Assembly (NCBI RefSeq): GCF_900107155.1
Contig: NZ_FNOX01000023.1
Location: 1 to 47,115, forward strand
DNA from: Pseudomonas salomonii
GTDB taxonomy: Bacteria > Pseudomonadota > Gammaproteobacteria > Pseudomonadales > Pseudomonadaceae
DNA length: 47,115 bases
Direction: 5' to 3'
The first letter of the stretch is position 1. Each line of letters opens with the position of its first letter. The position numbers and the translations under genes are program-made. Under the pieces are notes generated by a model. It searched no databases, had not been told where the DNA came from, and saw nothing but the letters and a program-made list of their open reading frames with translations. Shown piece after piece: positions 1 to 8,639 of the stretch.

Positions 1-116
1 ACCCCCACTTGCCCGGAGAGCATGATGCGCCGGCCAGGCGGCACTTCGAGGGCCTGGCTGAAGCCGTATTGCAGGGAGTTGAACACGGAGGTGGGATTGA
101 TGACTTTGCGTTGCAT
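1..116 (-). CDS. RidA/YjgF-family protein, 5' fragment (gene runs off the window's left edge)
   Basis: Reading the minus strand from an ATG at 116, the first 38 codons encode a typical RidA-family N-terminus, with the segments FSQALEVP and IMLSGQVG that form the first beta-strands of the fold. RidA proteins are small cytosolic trimers that hydrolyse reactive enamine/imine intermediates. The catalytic arginine lies in the missing part, so activity cannot be judged. The gene is transcribed away from the window, and its 5' flank (117-207) holds no other gene. A second, complete RidA-family gene lies at 29107-29529 and is clearly a different subtype. The family call is fairly sure. The exact subgroup is not. 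Confidence 0.75.
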   Translation of the reverse strand, partial: MQRKVINPTSVFNSLQYGFSQALEVPPGRRIMLSGQVG

Positions 117-207
117 GACCTGTCCTTGTTGTCGGTAGGCAAACAAAGCTAACCCAGGGATGCTGCTCAATCTGGTAATTCAACATCCAGCAACATTTCG
201 GCGGACC

Positions 208-340
208 GATCGTTCCCACGCTCCGCGTGGGAATGCATCCCATGACGCTCCGCGTCACACTGCGCAAGGCTCAGCTATGCGCAGACATCGGGACGCGGAG
301 CGTCCGGGGCGGCATTCCCACGCAGAGCGTGGGAACGATC
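208..340. repeat. Nested palindromic intergenic repeat, doublet form
   Basis: The outer arms are two inverted copies of a self-complementary unit, TTCCCACGC-TCC-GCGTGGGAA at the left and its near-mirror at the right. Inside them sits an inverted pair of GACGCTCCGCGTC. The whole can fold as one long hairpin or as several small ones. The same arrangement recurs at 36578-36698. The layout fits the REP doublets common between Pseudomonas genes. The right end (TTCCCACGC, then CAGAGCGTGGGAACGATC) runs into the stop codon of the FMN-binding protein gene, so the repeat may also act as a transcript end. No REP-associated transposase gene is in the window. Confidence 0.85.
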
Positions 341-1232
341 AGTTCTGCCAGCGCAACGCCAATGCTGCCGGGCGGCGTATGACCTGCTCCACCGTTACCG
401 TCCACAAGCGCTGCGCACCCTCGAAACGGGCGACCTCGGGCCCCTCAAGCATCAGCGAAGTACGCCCGGCAACCTGCAACACATCGCCCGACTCAAAATC
501 AATAAACAGCAAACCCGCTACCGGGTTGAGCTGCAAATTGCCCAGGGTATTAAAGAACAGATTGCCGGCAAAATCCGGGATGGTCAGCACGTTGCCTTCA
601 ACCCGCACAAACCCCGTATTGCCGCCTCTGTGTGAAACGTCCACCGAGCGTGCGCCGTCCACGTCGGCGTAACTGGCGACAAAGAAGGTGTCGGCCTTGC
701 GGATCAGTGTTTGGGCCGCAGCGTCCAGGCCGTTGAGGCGCTCGAGCGTGGTGCCGGGCTTGCGGGCGATACCGTCAACGGGACGCAGCTGGATGTATTT
801 GGGGCAGTTGCCATAGGTGTGTACCACGTCGACCGAAAAGCCTTCGTGGTCCAGGCTGCCAAGGCGGCCGTTCATACGGTTGCGGCGCCGGGTATTCAGG
901 TCAATGCCGAGCAAGCCTACGCTGGCGCCGGTGTGCAAGGCGGCAAGCGCCGGGTCGCTTTTGGACGGCAAGCTGTCGACCTGCAAGGTGTGTGGGTCGG
1001 GTGAATGTGCAAAGCCCGGCGCACCTTCAAGCATCGTTGCCCACGGAACACCCTGGGCATCCACCACGCCGAGTATCAGGTAGGGCAACAGCGGGTAAAA
1101 GTCCCGATGCTGCTCCGGCAAGTGATCGCGAATGACTTTGGGCCCGACCACGGCCATACGCTCGGCAGCACCGGCGCTTGCCTGCACGTGCCGTTCGCCG
1201 GCGTGCCACGGGGATTGTTCGACTGGGTTCAT
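339..1232 (-). CDS. Pyridoxamine 5'-phosphate oxidase-related, FMN-binding protein
   Basis: A 297-residue cytosolic protein of the split-barrel flavin-binding type, predicted to bind FMN and act as an oxidoreductase of unknown substrate. Visible hallmarks are the N-terminal DFYPLLPYLILGVVD strand region, the internal GLLGIDLNTRRRNRMNG segment, the motif YGNCPKYIQ, and a second half-barrel with FVASYAD and HRGGNTGFVRV, as in the Pnp-oxidase-like family. The start at 1232 was chosen because GAGG lies about 9 bases upstream of this ATG and the residues before it do not look like protein. The gene is followed within 2 bp by a palindromic repeat whose last bases overlap the stop codon. The LysR gene behind it (1309-2196) is co-directional, 76 bp upstream, and may regulate it. 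Confidence 0.8.
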   Translation of the reverse strand: MNPVEQSPWHAGERHVQASAGAAERMAVVGPKVIRDHLPEQHRDFYPLLPYLILGVVDAQGVPWATMLEGAPGFAHSPDPHTLQVDSLPSKSDPALAALHTGASVGLLGIDLNTRRRNRMNGRLGSLDHEGFSVDVVHTYGNCPKYIQLRPVDGIARKPGTTLERLNGLDAAAQTLIRKADTFFVASYADVDGARSVDVSHRGGNTGFVRVEGNVLTIPDFAGNLFFNTLGNLQLNPVAGLLFIDFESGDVLQVAGRTSLMLEGPEVARFEGAQRLWTVTVEQVIRRPAALALRWQN

Positions 1233-1308
1233 GGTGAGCACCTCAGGTTGGATGTGCCCATGCTGCGCCCTGCCTGCCAGGGTGAGAATGCCCACACTGG
1301 GCAATCCA

Positions 1309-2196
1309 CTATTTCACCAACTGAAATGCCGGATGCTCACGCAGCGCCGCCACGCAATGGTCGACAAAACTGCGCACGCGCATCGGTGCGTTGCGTCCCT
1401 CGCGGTACACCACATGCACCGGTAACGGCGGCGGTTCGAAGTCACGCAACACACGGCGCAACTGGCCGTCCAGCAAGTGCTGGTGAACCGGGTAACTCAG
1501 GCAACGAATCACCCCCGCACCCTGCACCGCCGCGTTGATTTCACCTTGCGCGGTGGTGCAGCTCAAGCGCGCACGGGCCTTGAGCTGCAAGCCTTGAAAA
1601 TCCCAGGCCACCGGGTCGGCACCGGCAATCAGCCGATGCTGTTTAAGCTCAACCGGATGCCGGGGTTCGCCGTGGGTGGCGAGGTAATCGGGGCTGGCAC
1701 ACAGGATATGCCGCACCTGCCCCACCGGCCGGGCGATCAGCGATGAATTGGGCAATTCGCCGACCAGAATCGCCACATCCAGCCCCGCTTCGTGCAGGTT
1801 CGGGTAGTCGTCGTGGTAGCGCGCCACCAGGCGCACGTCGGGGTAACTGTCCATGTAGCCGGCCAATATCGGCGCCATCACATAACGGCTGAACAGAAAC
1901 GGCAAGTACACCTGCAAGTTGCCCTGGGCCTGCACGTGCAAGCCTTTGGCCGAAGCCTCGGCGGTATCGACGGCTGCCAGCAACCGCACACAGTCAGCCA
2001 GATAGGCGCTGCCCGCTGCGGTCAGGCTCACGCCGCGTGTGCTGCGTTGCAGTAACGGCACCCGCAGGCGGGCCTCCAGGCGCGCGACTGCGCGGATCAG
2101 GGTCGGCCCGGAGACTTGGGCCTGGCGCGCCGCCGAAGCCAGGCTGGGCTGATCGGCCAGGGCGGCAAACAGCTGCATGTCGCGATAGCGTTGCAT
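1309..2196 (-). CDS. LysR-family transcriptional regulator
   Basis: 295 residues, normal family length. An N-terminal winged helix-turn-helix (about residues 3-62, with SLASAARQAQVSGPTLIRAV and the wing LLQRSTRGVSLT) is followed by a periplasmic-binding-protein-like effector domain (about 90-290). Its ATG overlaps the stop codon of the upstream LysR gene by one base (TGATG), so the two are probably translated in a coupled way. The effector ligand cannot be inferred. The likely target is the adjacent FMN-binding protein gene or the glutathione transferase gene just upstream of the pair. Confidence 0.88.
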   Translation of the reverse strand: MQRYRDMQLFAALADQPSLASAARQAQVSGPTLIRAVARLEARLRVPLLQRSTRGVSLTAAGSAYLADCVRLLAAVDTAEASAKGLHVQAQGNLQVYLPFLFSRYVMAPILAGYMDSYPDVRLVARYHDDYPNLHEAGLDVAILVGELPNSSLIARPVGQVRHILCASPDYLATHGEPRHPVELKQHRLIAGADPVAWDFQGLQLKARARLSCTTAQGEINAAVQGAGVIRCLSYPVHQHLLDGQLRRVLRDFEPPPLPVHVVYREGRNAPMRVRSFVDHCVAALREHPAFQLVK

Positions 2197-3116
2197 CAGC
2201 CGCGCCGCTTCATCGCCGGGTTCAGGGCGGCGTCCTGCCCGAGGCGATGGGTGAGGAAATCCACAAAGGTGTGGACCTTGGCCGGCACACGGCCGCTTTT
2301 TTGGAACACCACCTGGATCGGCAGCGGAGGCGCTTCAAAATCCTCCAGCACAACCTCCAACTCCCCCGCCGCCACCGCGGCCGCCACCTGATAAGACAGC
2401 ACCCGCGTCATGCCCCAGCCGAGGCGCGCCAGGTTGATCGCCGCGTTATTCGCCGTGACCACCAGACGCGGCTCGATGGGCACCGTCAATGGCCGCCCGG
2501 CGTCGACGAAGGCCCATTCACTCACCAGTTGGCTGGATGATGAGGTGACGATCCTGGCCTCACGCAATTGCTCGGGCCGCTGCGGCCGACCATGCTGGTC
2601 GAGGTAACCGGGCGATGCACACACCACCCGGCGCACTTCCCCGACCTTTATCGCCTGCTGCCCCGGCGCCTGCAGATGGCCGATGCGCACGGCCACGTCA
2701 ACGCCTTCGTCGGCCATGTTGACCACGCGGTCGACCAGCAAGGCGTTGATATTCACCAAGGGAAAGCGGTCCAGGTAGTCCCCCAGCACCGGCGCCACAT
2801 ACAGCTCGCCGAACAGCACCGGCGCGGTCACCGTCAAGTGCCCAGCGGGAATGGCGTAGCTGCCCGCCGCCGCTTCCTCGGCCTCATCGAGCTCGGCGAG
2901 GATGCGGCGGCAATCTTCCAGGTAACGCTGGCCGGCTTCGGTCAGGTGCAGGCTGCGGGTGGTGCGTGCCAGCAACTGCGTGCCGATACGTTGTTCCATG
3001 GCGGCAATCGCCCGGGTCACGCTGGGCGGCGAAGTGTTCAGGCGCCGCGCAGCTGCGGCGAACCCCTCCTCCTCGGCCACCGCCAGGAACACTTGCATCT
3101 CATGAAATCGATCCAT
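2196..3116 (-). CDS. LysR-family transcriptional regulator
   Basis: 306 residues. The N-terminal helix-turn-helix (FAAAARRLNTSPPSVTRAIAAM) and wing (LLARTTRSLHLTEAG) are followed by a substrate-binding-type domain of the CrgA-like subgroup. The ATG at 3116 is preferred over the one two codons earlier because AAGAGG lies 7 bases before it but only 1 base before the earlier ATG. It ends in a TGATG overlap with the next LysR gene. It is 18 bp downstream of, and co-directional with, the glutathione transferase gene. The three form a compact unit that could respond to an electrophile or xenobiotic, but this is inference. Confidence 0.88.
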   Translation of the reverse strand: MDRFHEMQVFLAVAEEEGFAAAARRLNTSPPSVTRAIAAMEQRIGTQLLARTTRSLHLTEAGQRYLEDCRRILAELDEAEEAAAGSYAIPAGHLTVTAPVLFGELYVAPVLGDYLDRFPLVNINALLVDRVVNMADEGVDVAVRIGHLQAPGQQAIKVGEVRRVVCASPGYLDQHGRPQRPEQLREARIVTSSSSQLVSEWAFVDAGRPLTVPIEPRLVVTANNAAINLARLGWGMTRVLSYQVAAAVAAGELEVVLEDFEAPPLPIQVVFQKSGRVPAKVHTFVDFLTHRLGQDAALNPAMKRRG

Positions 3117-3134
3117 CGGCATGCCTCTTGAACA

Positions 3135-3767
3135 CTACTTTGATTGCAGCCCCACGGCACTGCGCGGCATGCCGACAAACCCCGGCAATGCCTCGATGCC
3201 GGCAAGCCAGGCACGCACATGAGGGTAGTCGGCCAGCGACACATTGCCCTCCGGTGCATGGGCCACGTAGGTGTAGAACGCCACATCGGCAATGCTCGGC
3301 CGCTCGCCGACCAAAAAGCGGCTTTGGCTCAGTTGTTCCTCCACCCGCTTGAGCAGCGCATGGGAACGGCTGATGGCCGTGACGGTATCGACGTCGGCAC
3401 CAAACACCAGCGCCAGCCGCGCAGCAGCGGGCCCGGCGTGCAGTGGGCCGGCAGCCGCCGACAGCCAGCGCTGCACGCGAGCCTGGCCGACGGGGTCACT
3501 CGGCAGCCATTGGCCGTGGCCATATTGGTTGGCGAGGTACAGCAGAATCGCGTTGGAGTCGGCCAACACCGTGCCGTTATCGTCTATCACCGGCACCTGG
3601 CCGAAGCGGTTGAGGTTGGCGATAAAGTCCGGCGCTTTCTGCGCGCCCTGCTTGAGGTCGACCAGGATAAATTCACTGGGCAAACCCAGCAGCGACAACA
3701 TCAGCTCGACCCGGTGGGAGTGACCGGACAAGGGAAAACCATACAGTTTGATCGCAGGCTGGGACAT
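3135..3767 (-). CDS. Glutathione S-transferase family protein
   Basis: 210 residues. An N-terminal thioredoxin-like domain starts at IKLYGFPLSGHSHRVEL, where the serine is in the position of the glutathione-activating residue. It includes the cis-proline loop GQVPVIDD and the glutathione-contacting pair ADSNAI. An all-helical C-terminal domain with SIADVAFYTYVAH follows. The start at 3767 has GGAG about 7 bases upstream, and the 12 codons before it in frame are not conserved-looking. Family members conjugate glutathione to electrophiles or use it in isomerisations. The exact substrate is unknown. It lies upstream of two LysR genes on the same strand. Confidence 0.87.
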   Translation of the reverse strand: MSQPAIKLYGFPLSGHSHRVELMLSLLGLPSEFILVDLKQGAQKAPDFIANLNRFGQVPVIDDNGTVLADSNAILLYLANQYGHGQWLPSDPVGQARVQRWLSAAAGPLHAGPAAARLALVFGADVDTVTAISRSHALLKRVEEQLSQSRFLVGERPSIADVAFYTYVAHAPEGNVSLADYPHVRAWLAGIEALPGFVGMPRSAVGLQSK

Positions 3768-3871
3768 GAGAGGCTCCAAAGTGGTGGGGTTGACGCCACG
3801 CATATTCCACCGCTGCCCGGATCGATGGAATCACCAGACTTTACAATCGAGCATTTCACCCAATGAAACAA

Positions 3872-4744
3872 TCACTCGCCAAACAATTCCACGATCAGGT
3901 TGAACAAGGTGGTCTTCACTGCACTGTCCAACTCGGTCCAGGCCAACCCGGTGCTGGCCTCAAACCCGCCCAATTGCAAAGGCCGCGACACGCAATTGAC
4001 CGGCAACGCCCGCGCCGCCTGCTGCGGCAATACGCCGATGCCCAACCCGGCCGAGACCAGCGCGAGCATAGTGGTGAACTCGCCCAGCTCGCTGGCGATG
4101 TCCAAGGGCATGCCGACCGCCTGGATAAACTCATCGTAGAACCCCGGCGCGTAACGCCTGGCGAGGATATACACCGGCAACGCGAGCAGGTCGGCAGGCT
4201 GGATGGATTCCAGGGCCGCCAAAGGGTGATCCATCGGCAGCGCCACGCAGAAACGCTCACGCAATACCGCCCGGGTCTGCACGCCGGGGTGGGCGGCCGG
4301 CAGGCGCATCAGGCCGAAATCCAACTGGCCATTTTTTAACGCCGCGGCTTGGTCGGGGCCGGGCATGTCCTTGAGTTCCAGTTCGATACGCGGGTAACGC
4401 TGGTGCACGGCACGGATCAGTTGCGGCAGCAATTGCGGGAGCACCGATGACACAAACCCCAGGCGCACCAGGCCGATTTCACCGCGGCTGGACGCCCGCG
4501 CCGCCTCTGCCGCCCGAGCGGCCTGGTGCAAGGTGGCCTGGGCTTCAGGCAGAAACGCACGGCCCGCGTCGGTCAGTGTGACCGAGTGGCGGTTACGGTC
4601 CAGCAGGCGCACGCCCAGGCCGCTTTCCAGCCCCTTGATTTGCATGCTCAACGCCGGCTGCACGATCGACAACTGCGCCGCCGCCCGGCCGAAATGCAGC
4701 TCCTGGGCGAGCACCACGAAGGCGCGCAAGTGCTTTAACTCCAT
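3872..4744 (-). CDS. LysR-family regulator, probable controller of the idonate/gluconate genes
   Basis: 290 residues with a clear N-terminal helix-turn-helix (FGRAAAQLSIVQPALSMQIKGLE) and an effector domain of the group that includes regulators of aromatic or sugar-acid catabolism. It is transcribed away from the dehydrogenase pair at 5039-6872. The 294-bp divergent intergenic region contains a perfect T-N11-A type palindrome at 4773-4787. This is the standard arrangement of a LysR regulator next to its target operon. Ligand and target are inferred from position only. Confidence 0.88.
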   Translation of the reverse strand: MELKHLRAFVVLAQELHFGRAAAQLSIVQPALSMQIKGLESGLGVRLLDRNRHSVTLTDAGRAFLPEAQATLHQAARAAEAARASSRGEIGLVRLGFVSSVLPQLLPQLIRAVHQRYPRIELELKDMPGPDQAAALKNGQLDFGLMRLPAAHPGVQTRAVLRERFCVALPMDHPLAALESIQPADLLALPVYILARRYAPGFYDEFIQAVGMPLDIASELGEFTTMLALVSAGLGIGVLPQQAARALPVNCVSRPLQLGGFEASTGLAWTELDSAVKTTLFNLIVELFGE

Positions 4745-4772
4745 TAAATTCTCTCAGCTATCAGCAATGGTT

Positions 4773-4787
4773 ATCACAAACGGTGAT
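4773..4787. promoter_or_regulatory. Candidate LysR operator (T-N11-A palindrome)
   Basis: ATCAC-N5-GTGAT is a perfect 5-bp inverted repeat and fits the LysR consensus T-N11-A (T at 4774, A at 4786). It lies 29 bp from the start codon of the divergent LysR gene and about 250 bp from the dehydrogenase start. A second GATCAC follows at 4793-4798. Position suggests autoregulation plus activation of the divergent operon. The rest of 4745-5038 holds no gene that I can see. Confidence 0.45.
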
Positions 4788-5038
4788 CACCCGATCACAA
4801 ATGAAAATTGGACGCTGCCCAGCGCCCTGGGGTGAAGTAAGCCCAATTCATACACGATATGACGGGGCGTGGCCTATAACAATCCGAACAAGGACCCCAC
4901 GTATAGGCTGCTGGTCGCGCGGGTCACGATTATCGGATAGATATTGTTGATCACCCACCTCAAGGTCCATCCCTTTGTCGCCCTGGAGTCCATCATGCTG
5001 CCGTCGTTGGTAGTGTGAAGCGTTAAGAGAGGTAGCTT

Positions 5039-5812
5039 ATGCAAAGCGTTCTAGACAACTTCCGCCTTGATGGCCGGCTGGCGCTGGTCACCGGCTCCAG
5101 TGCCGGTATCGGCCTGGCAATTGCCCGCGGCCTGGCCCAGGCCGGGGCGCAGGTGGTGCTCAACGGGCGCAACCGCAGCACCTTGCGCGATGCGGCGGCG
5201 CTGCTGGCGGCCGAAGGGTTGACGGTGCACACCCAGCCGTTTGACGTGACCGACAGCACGGCGATCCAGGCCGCCGTGGCGGACATCGAAGCGCGCCTCG
5301 GCCCGCTGGAGATCCTGGTGAACAACGCCGGGATGCAACGGCGTGGGCCGCTGGAGGACTACAGCGAGCAACACTGGCGCGAGTTGATCAGCACGAACCT
5401 GGACAGTGCCTTTCTGGTTGGTCAGGCCGTGGCGCGGGCGATGATCCCGCGCAAGCGCGGGCGCATTATCAATATCTGTTCGGTACAAAGTGAGCTGGGC
5501 CGCCCCGGCATCGCGCCGTACGCGGCCAGCAAAGGCGCGTTGAAGATGCTCACCAAGGGCATGGCCATCGATTGGGGCCCCCATGGGTTGACGGTCAATG
5601 GCATCGGCCCCGGCTATTTCAAGACGGAGTTGAACGCCAACCTGGTGGCCAACCCCGAGTTCAGCGACTGGCTGGTGCAACGCACGCCGAGTCGTCGTTG
5701 GGGCGACGTGGCCGAACTGGCCGGTGCCGCCGTGTTCCTTGCCAGTGACGCTGCCAGCTTCGTCAACGGCCATATTCTGTACGTCGACGGTGGTATCACC
5801 GCGTCGCTGTAA
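5039..5812 (+). CDS. SDR-family oxidoreductase, gluconate 5-dehydrogenase-like
   Basis: 257 residues of the classical short-chain dehydrogenase fold, cytosolic and NAD(P)-dependent. The cofactor loop TGSSAGIG is at 18-25 and the NNAG motif near residue 95. The catalytic set is S148, Y161 and K165 (in SVQSE and APYAASKG). C-terminal DAASFVNGHILYVDGG is the usual SDR end. Sequence style matches IdnO-type enzymes, which interconvert 5-keto-D-gluconate and D-gluconate. AGAGAGG lies 7 bases before the ATG. The next gene, an idonate 5-dehydrogenase homologue, starts 13 bp downstream. Together they would convert L-idonate through 5-ketogluconate to gluconate. No transporter is in the window. Confidence 0.82.
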   Translation: MQSVLDNFRLDGRLALVTGSSAGIGLAIARGLAQAGAQVVLNGRNRSTLRDAAALLAAEGLTVHTQPFDVTDSTAIQAAVADIEARLGPLEILVNNAGMQRRGPLEDYSEQHWRELISTNLDSAFLVGQAVARAMIPRKRGRIINICSVQSELGRPGIAPYAASKGALKMLTKGMAIDWGPHGLTVNGIGPGYFKTELNANLVANPEFSDWLVQRTPSRRWGDVAELAGAAVFLASDAASFVNGHILYVDGGITASL

Positions 5813-5825
5813 ACCGGAGAATTGT

Positions 5826-6872
5826 ATGCACGCTATCGTCTGTCACGCCTCCAAAGACCTGCGGGTCGACCCCCAGGACGAACCGCAACCCCTCGCCCCC
5901 GATCAACTGCGCGTGCGCATCGCCCGTGGCGGTATCTGCGGCTCGGACCTGCATTACTACCAGCACGGCGGCTTCGGCGCCGTGCGCCTGCGCGAGCCGA
6001 TGGTGCTCGGCCATGAGGTGTCGGCGGTGATCGACGCCGTGGGTGCGGATGCCGGGTTGTTCAAGGTCGGCCAGCGCATCAGCGTATCGCCGTCGCGCCC
6101 GTGCGGCGGTTGCCGTTACTGCCATCAAGGCCTGCCGAATCATTGCCTGAACATGCGTTTCTACGGCAGTGCGATGCCGTTTCCGCATATTCAGGGCGCG
6201 TTTCGCCAGAGCCTGGTGATCGAGACGCATCAGGCACATCGGCTGGCCGACCACGTGAGCCTGGCCGAAGGTGCGCTGGCCGAGCCGCTGTCGGTGGGTT
6301 TGCACGCGATTCAACGCGCCGGCGCGGTGTTCGGCAAACGCGTGTTGGTGACCGGTTGCGGCCCCATCGGCAACCTGCTGATCGGCAGCCTGCGCGCCGC
6401 CGGTGCCGGTGAAATCGTCGCCGTGGACCTGTCCGCCAGCGCCCTCGCCTGCGCCGAAAAAATGGGCGCCACGCGCACCCACAACATTGCCGACGGCGCG
6501 GATGCACTCAAGCGCTACACCGCTGAAAAAGGCTATTTCGAGGTGATGTTCGAAGTCTCCGGCAGTGCCCAGGCCTTGCGCAATGGCCTGGAATGCATCG
6601 CGCCACGGGGTGTGCTGGTGACGGTCGGACTCGGCGGCGATGTGTCGTTGCCGTTGAACCTGCTGGTCAGTCGCGAGATCGACTTGCGCGGCACCTTCCG
6701 CTTTCACAGCGAGTTTGCCCAGGCGGTGGATTTGCTCAATCGCGGGATCATCGATGTGAAGCCGGTGATCTCCCACACCGTGCCGTTTGAGCAGGCGGTG
6801 CAGGCGTTTGAACTGGCGGCGGACAAGACCCAGGCGATGAAAGTGGTGCTGGATTTTGGTGTGACTGACTGA
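5826..6872 (+). CDS. idnD: L-idonate 5-dehydrogenase, zinc-dependent MDR family
   Basis: 348 residues. Catalytic zinc ligands are C38 (GGICGSDLH) and H63-E64 (GHE). The structural zinc site has C93, C96, C99 and C107 in CGGCRYCHQGLPNHC. The Rossmann segment VLVTGCGPIGNLL follows. The HYYQHGGFGAVRLREPMVLGHE stretch is characteristic of idonate 5-dehydrogenases. The start at 5826 has CCGGAGA just upstream. The ORF remains open further upstream, but that part overlaps the SDR gene and reads as out-of-frame SDR. It is second in a two-gene operon with the gluconate 5-dehydrogenase-like gene, probably controlled by the divergent LysR protein. A related sugar-alcohol dehydrogenase activity cannot be excluded. 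Confidence 0.83.
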   Translation: MHAIVCHASKDLRVDPQDEPQPLAPDQLRVRIARGGICGSDLHYYQHGGFGAVRLREPMVLGHEVSAVIDAVGADAGLFKVGQRISVSPSRPCGGCRYCHQGLPNHCLNMRFYGSAMPFPHIQGAFRQSLVIETHQAHRLADHVSLAEGALAEPLSVGLHAIQRAGAVFGKRVLVTGCGPIGNLLIGSLRAAGAGEIVAVDLSASALACAEKMGATRTHNIADGADALKRYTAEKGYFEVMFEVSGSAQALRNGLECIAPRGVLVTVGLGGDVSLPLNLLVSREIDLRGTFRFHSEFAQAVDLLNRGIIDVKPVISHTVPFEQAVQAFELAADKTQAMKVVLDFGVTD

Positions 6873-6990
6873 GCTTGATTCACCGTTGTCGCGGCCTTCG
6901 GGCAGGACGGGGTTCTGGAGTCATACTCGGTCAAATGTGGGTTGAGCAGCGGGCGTCAGGTGACGGAACGGCCAGACCAGCACCTGAGGT

Positions 6991-7785
6991 TCAAGCGCGC
7001 TCTTCAAGCCGATCGCGCAAGAACCGGTGGCTGTTGGAAAACAACCGACGGTAGGTGAGCAGCACCGCACCTACCGTGCCCAAGGCCGAGGAGGCGGCGA
7101 TCAGAAACATGATCACGATCTGGTAACGCACCGCGTCCACCGGGCTCTCACCGGCCAGCACCTGGCCGGTCATCATGCCGGGCAGGCTGACGATGCCGAC
7201 CACGGTCATCTGGTTCAGCGTCGGGATCATCCCGGCGCGCACGGCCTGGCGGATCGCCTCCTGGGCGGCTTCCCAGCGTGTACCGCCAAGTGCCAGGATC
7301 ATCTCGATGGTGTTGCGCCCCGAGGTCAGTTCCTGGGTCATGCGCTCAATGCCCAAGGACACGCCGGTGAGGGTATTGCCGAGGATCATGCCGAGAATCG
7401 GAATCGCATACTGCGGCTCGTACCACGGATGGATACGGATCACCGCAAACAACCCCACCGCCGTGACCAGCCACGAACTGCCCCACACCGACAGAATGCT
7501 GTCGACCCGTTGCCCACGGTAGGTGCGGCGCCCGCGCCCCGCCGCCGAGAGCCCGGCGATCAGGGTCATCGCACACATCAGCGGCAGCACCACATACCAG
7601 TAGGCGAACTCGAACACCCAGCCCAGCAGGTAACCGATGGCCAGCAACTGCACCACGGTACGCACGGCCGCCCACAGCAATTGGTGGCCCAGGCCCAGAC
7701 GCAGCAACAGCGAGAGCGCGCCGTTGATGAGGATCAGCGAGGCGGCGATGCCCATGTCGAGCGCGGTGAGATTTTGATAATTCAT
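6991..7785 (-). CDS. fetB: FetB-type ABC exporter permease (UPF0014 family)
   Basis: 264-residue inner-membrane protein with about six to seven hydrophobic helices and the family signatures AVRTVVQLLAIGYLL and GMILGNTLTGVSLGIER. The segment TLNQMTVVGIVSLPGMMTGQ is strongly conserved in YbbM/FetB. In E. coli FetAB exports iron and raises resistance to oxidative stress. The start at 7785 overlaps the ATPase stop codon by 4 bp (ATGA), which shows translational coupling and rules out the longer ORF. The 118 bp to the convergent idnD gene contain no clear terminator. Confidence 0.87.
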   Translation of the reverse strand: MNYQNLTALDMGIAASLILINGALSLLLRLGLGHQLLWAAVRTVVQLLAIGYLLGWVFEFAYWYVVLPLMCAMTLIAGLSAAGRGRRTYRGQRVDSILSVWGSSWLVTAVGLFAVIRIHPWYEPQYAIPILGMILGNTLTGVSLGIERMTQELTSGRNTIEMILALGGTRWEAAQEAIRQAVRAGMIPTLNQMTVVGIVSLPGMMTGQVLAGESPVDAVRYQIVIMFLIAASSALGTVGAVLLTYRRLFSNSHRFLRDRLEERA

Positions 7786-8465
7786 GGCTGGGCCGCTCCG
7801 CTCAAAACGCCGGCGCTCATGTGCAGGCGGATATCGCTCATGCGCCGGGCCTGGTCGAGGTCGTGGGACACCCAAATAAAGGCGCGGGCATTGTCGGCGG
7901 CATACCAGGCGCTGATCAGTGCCTCGACATCACGGGAGGACGTGGGGTCGAGGGCGGCCGTCGGTTCATCCAGCAACAGCACTTCGGGGTTCAGTTGCAA
8001 GGTGCGGATCAATGACACCACCTGGGACTCTCCGCCGGACAGGTCGCCGGCGTTTTTGCCCAGGAAGTCCGGGCTTTTACCGGCATGCTCCAGCAGCTTG
8101 GTCACCGCTTGCAGGTCGAAGCGGCGCGTGCGCAGGGTCTTGAGGCTGAATGGCAAGCGCAGGTTGTCCTCCACCGTGCCTTCAAGCAGTGCCGGGCGTT
8201 GCGACAGGTAGCTGATGTGGCTGCGGTAGTGGGGAATCTGCGCATTCGCGATCGGCTGGTGGTTCCACAGGATCTGCCCCGACGTGGGCGCATCCAGCAA
8301 CGCCAGCGCGCGCAGGAACACGCTTTTACCGGAGCCGGAGGAGCCGGTGATGGACACGCGGTCGGTGCGCTTCAGGCTGAAATCCGTGGGTTGCAGCAAC
8401 GCCACTTGGCGCCGCTCGTCCCTGCGCGTGAGGGCGCGGGTTTCGATCAATACGGTGTCTGTCAT
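7782..8465 (-). CDS. fetA: FetA-type ABC exporter ATP-binding subunit
   Basis: 227 residues. Walker A is GSSGSGKS, the signature motif LSGGESQ, Walker B VLLLDEPTAALDP, and the switch histidine lies in WVSHDLDQ. It is the partner of the overlapping FetB-type permease downstream. The start at 8465 follows from alignment with the family N-terminus and leaves a 174-bp divergent region to the next gene. Substrate by homology is ferrous iron or another metal. No regulator is adjacent. Confidence 0.85.
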   Translation of the reverse strand: MTDTVLIETRALTRRDERRQVALLQPTDFSLKRTDRVSITGSSGSGKSVFLRALALLDAPTSGQILWNHQPIANAQIPHYRSHISYLSQRPALLEGTVEDNLRLPFSLKTLRTRRFDLQAVTKLLEHAGKSPDFLGKNAGDLSGGESQVVSLIRTLQLNPEVLLLDEPTAALDPTSSRDVEALISAWYAADNARAFIWVSHDLDQARRMSDIRLHMSAGVLSGAAQP

Positions 8466-8489
8466 CAACTCGGTACTCGGCTTGACGGC

Positions 8490-8518
8490 TTGCAATCCAC
8501 AACTCCACTGCCTATATT
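8490..8518 (+). promoter_or_regulatory. Candidate sigma-70 promoter of the DUF1835 gene
   Basis: TTGCAA (8490-8495), a 17-bp spacer and TATATT (8513-8518) form a good match to the -35/-10 consensus at optimal spacing. It lies in the divergent region between the fetA start (8465) and the DUF1835 gene start (8640), oriented towards the latter. It implies a leader of about 115 nt. Based on sequence match alone. Confidence 0.35.
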
Positions 8519-8639
8519 TCGTGCCTGGCGCACTCCACGCCACCTTCCGCGGAAAGGGCTGCGCCCAGGATCCTGACTGAATATCACATTTCTACGACTC
8601 CCGACCTGAAAGCGGAAAAGGTTTGTGCAAGGAGATCGT

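Noticed and set aside
208..340. Possible CRISPR-like or phage attachment repeat
   Set aside because: There are no spacers or regular spacing. The nested palindromes match the REP-type pattern and recur at 36578.
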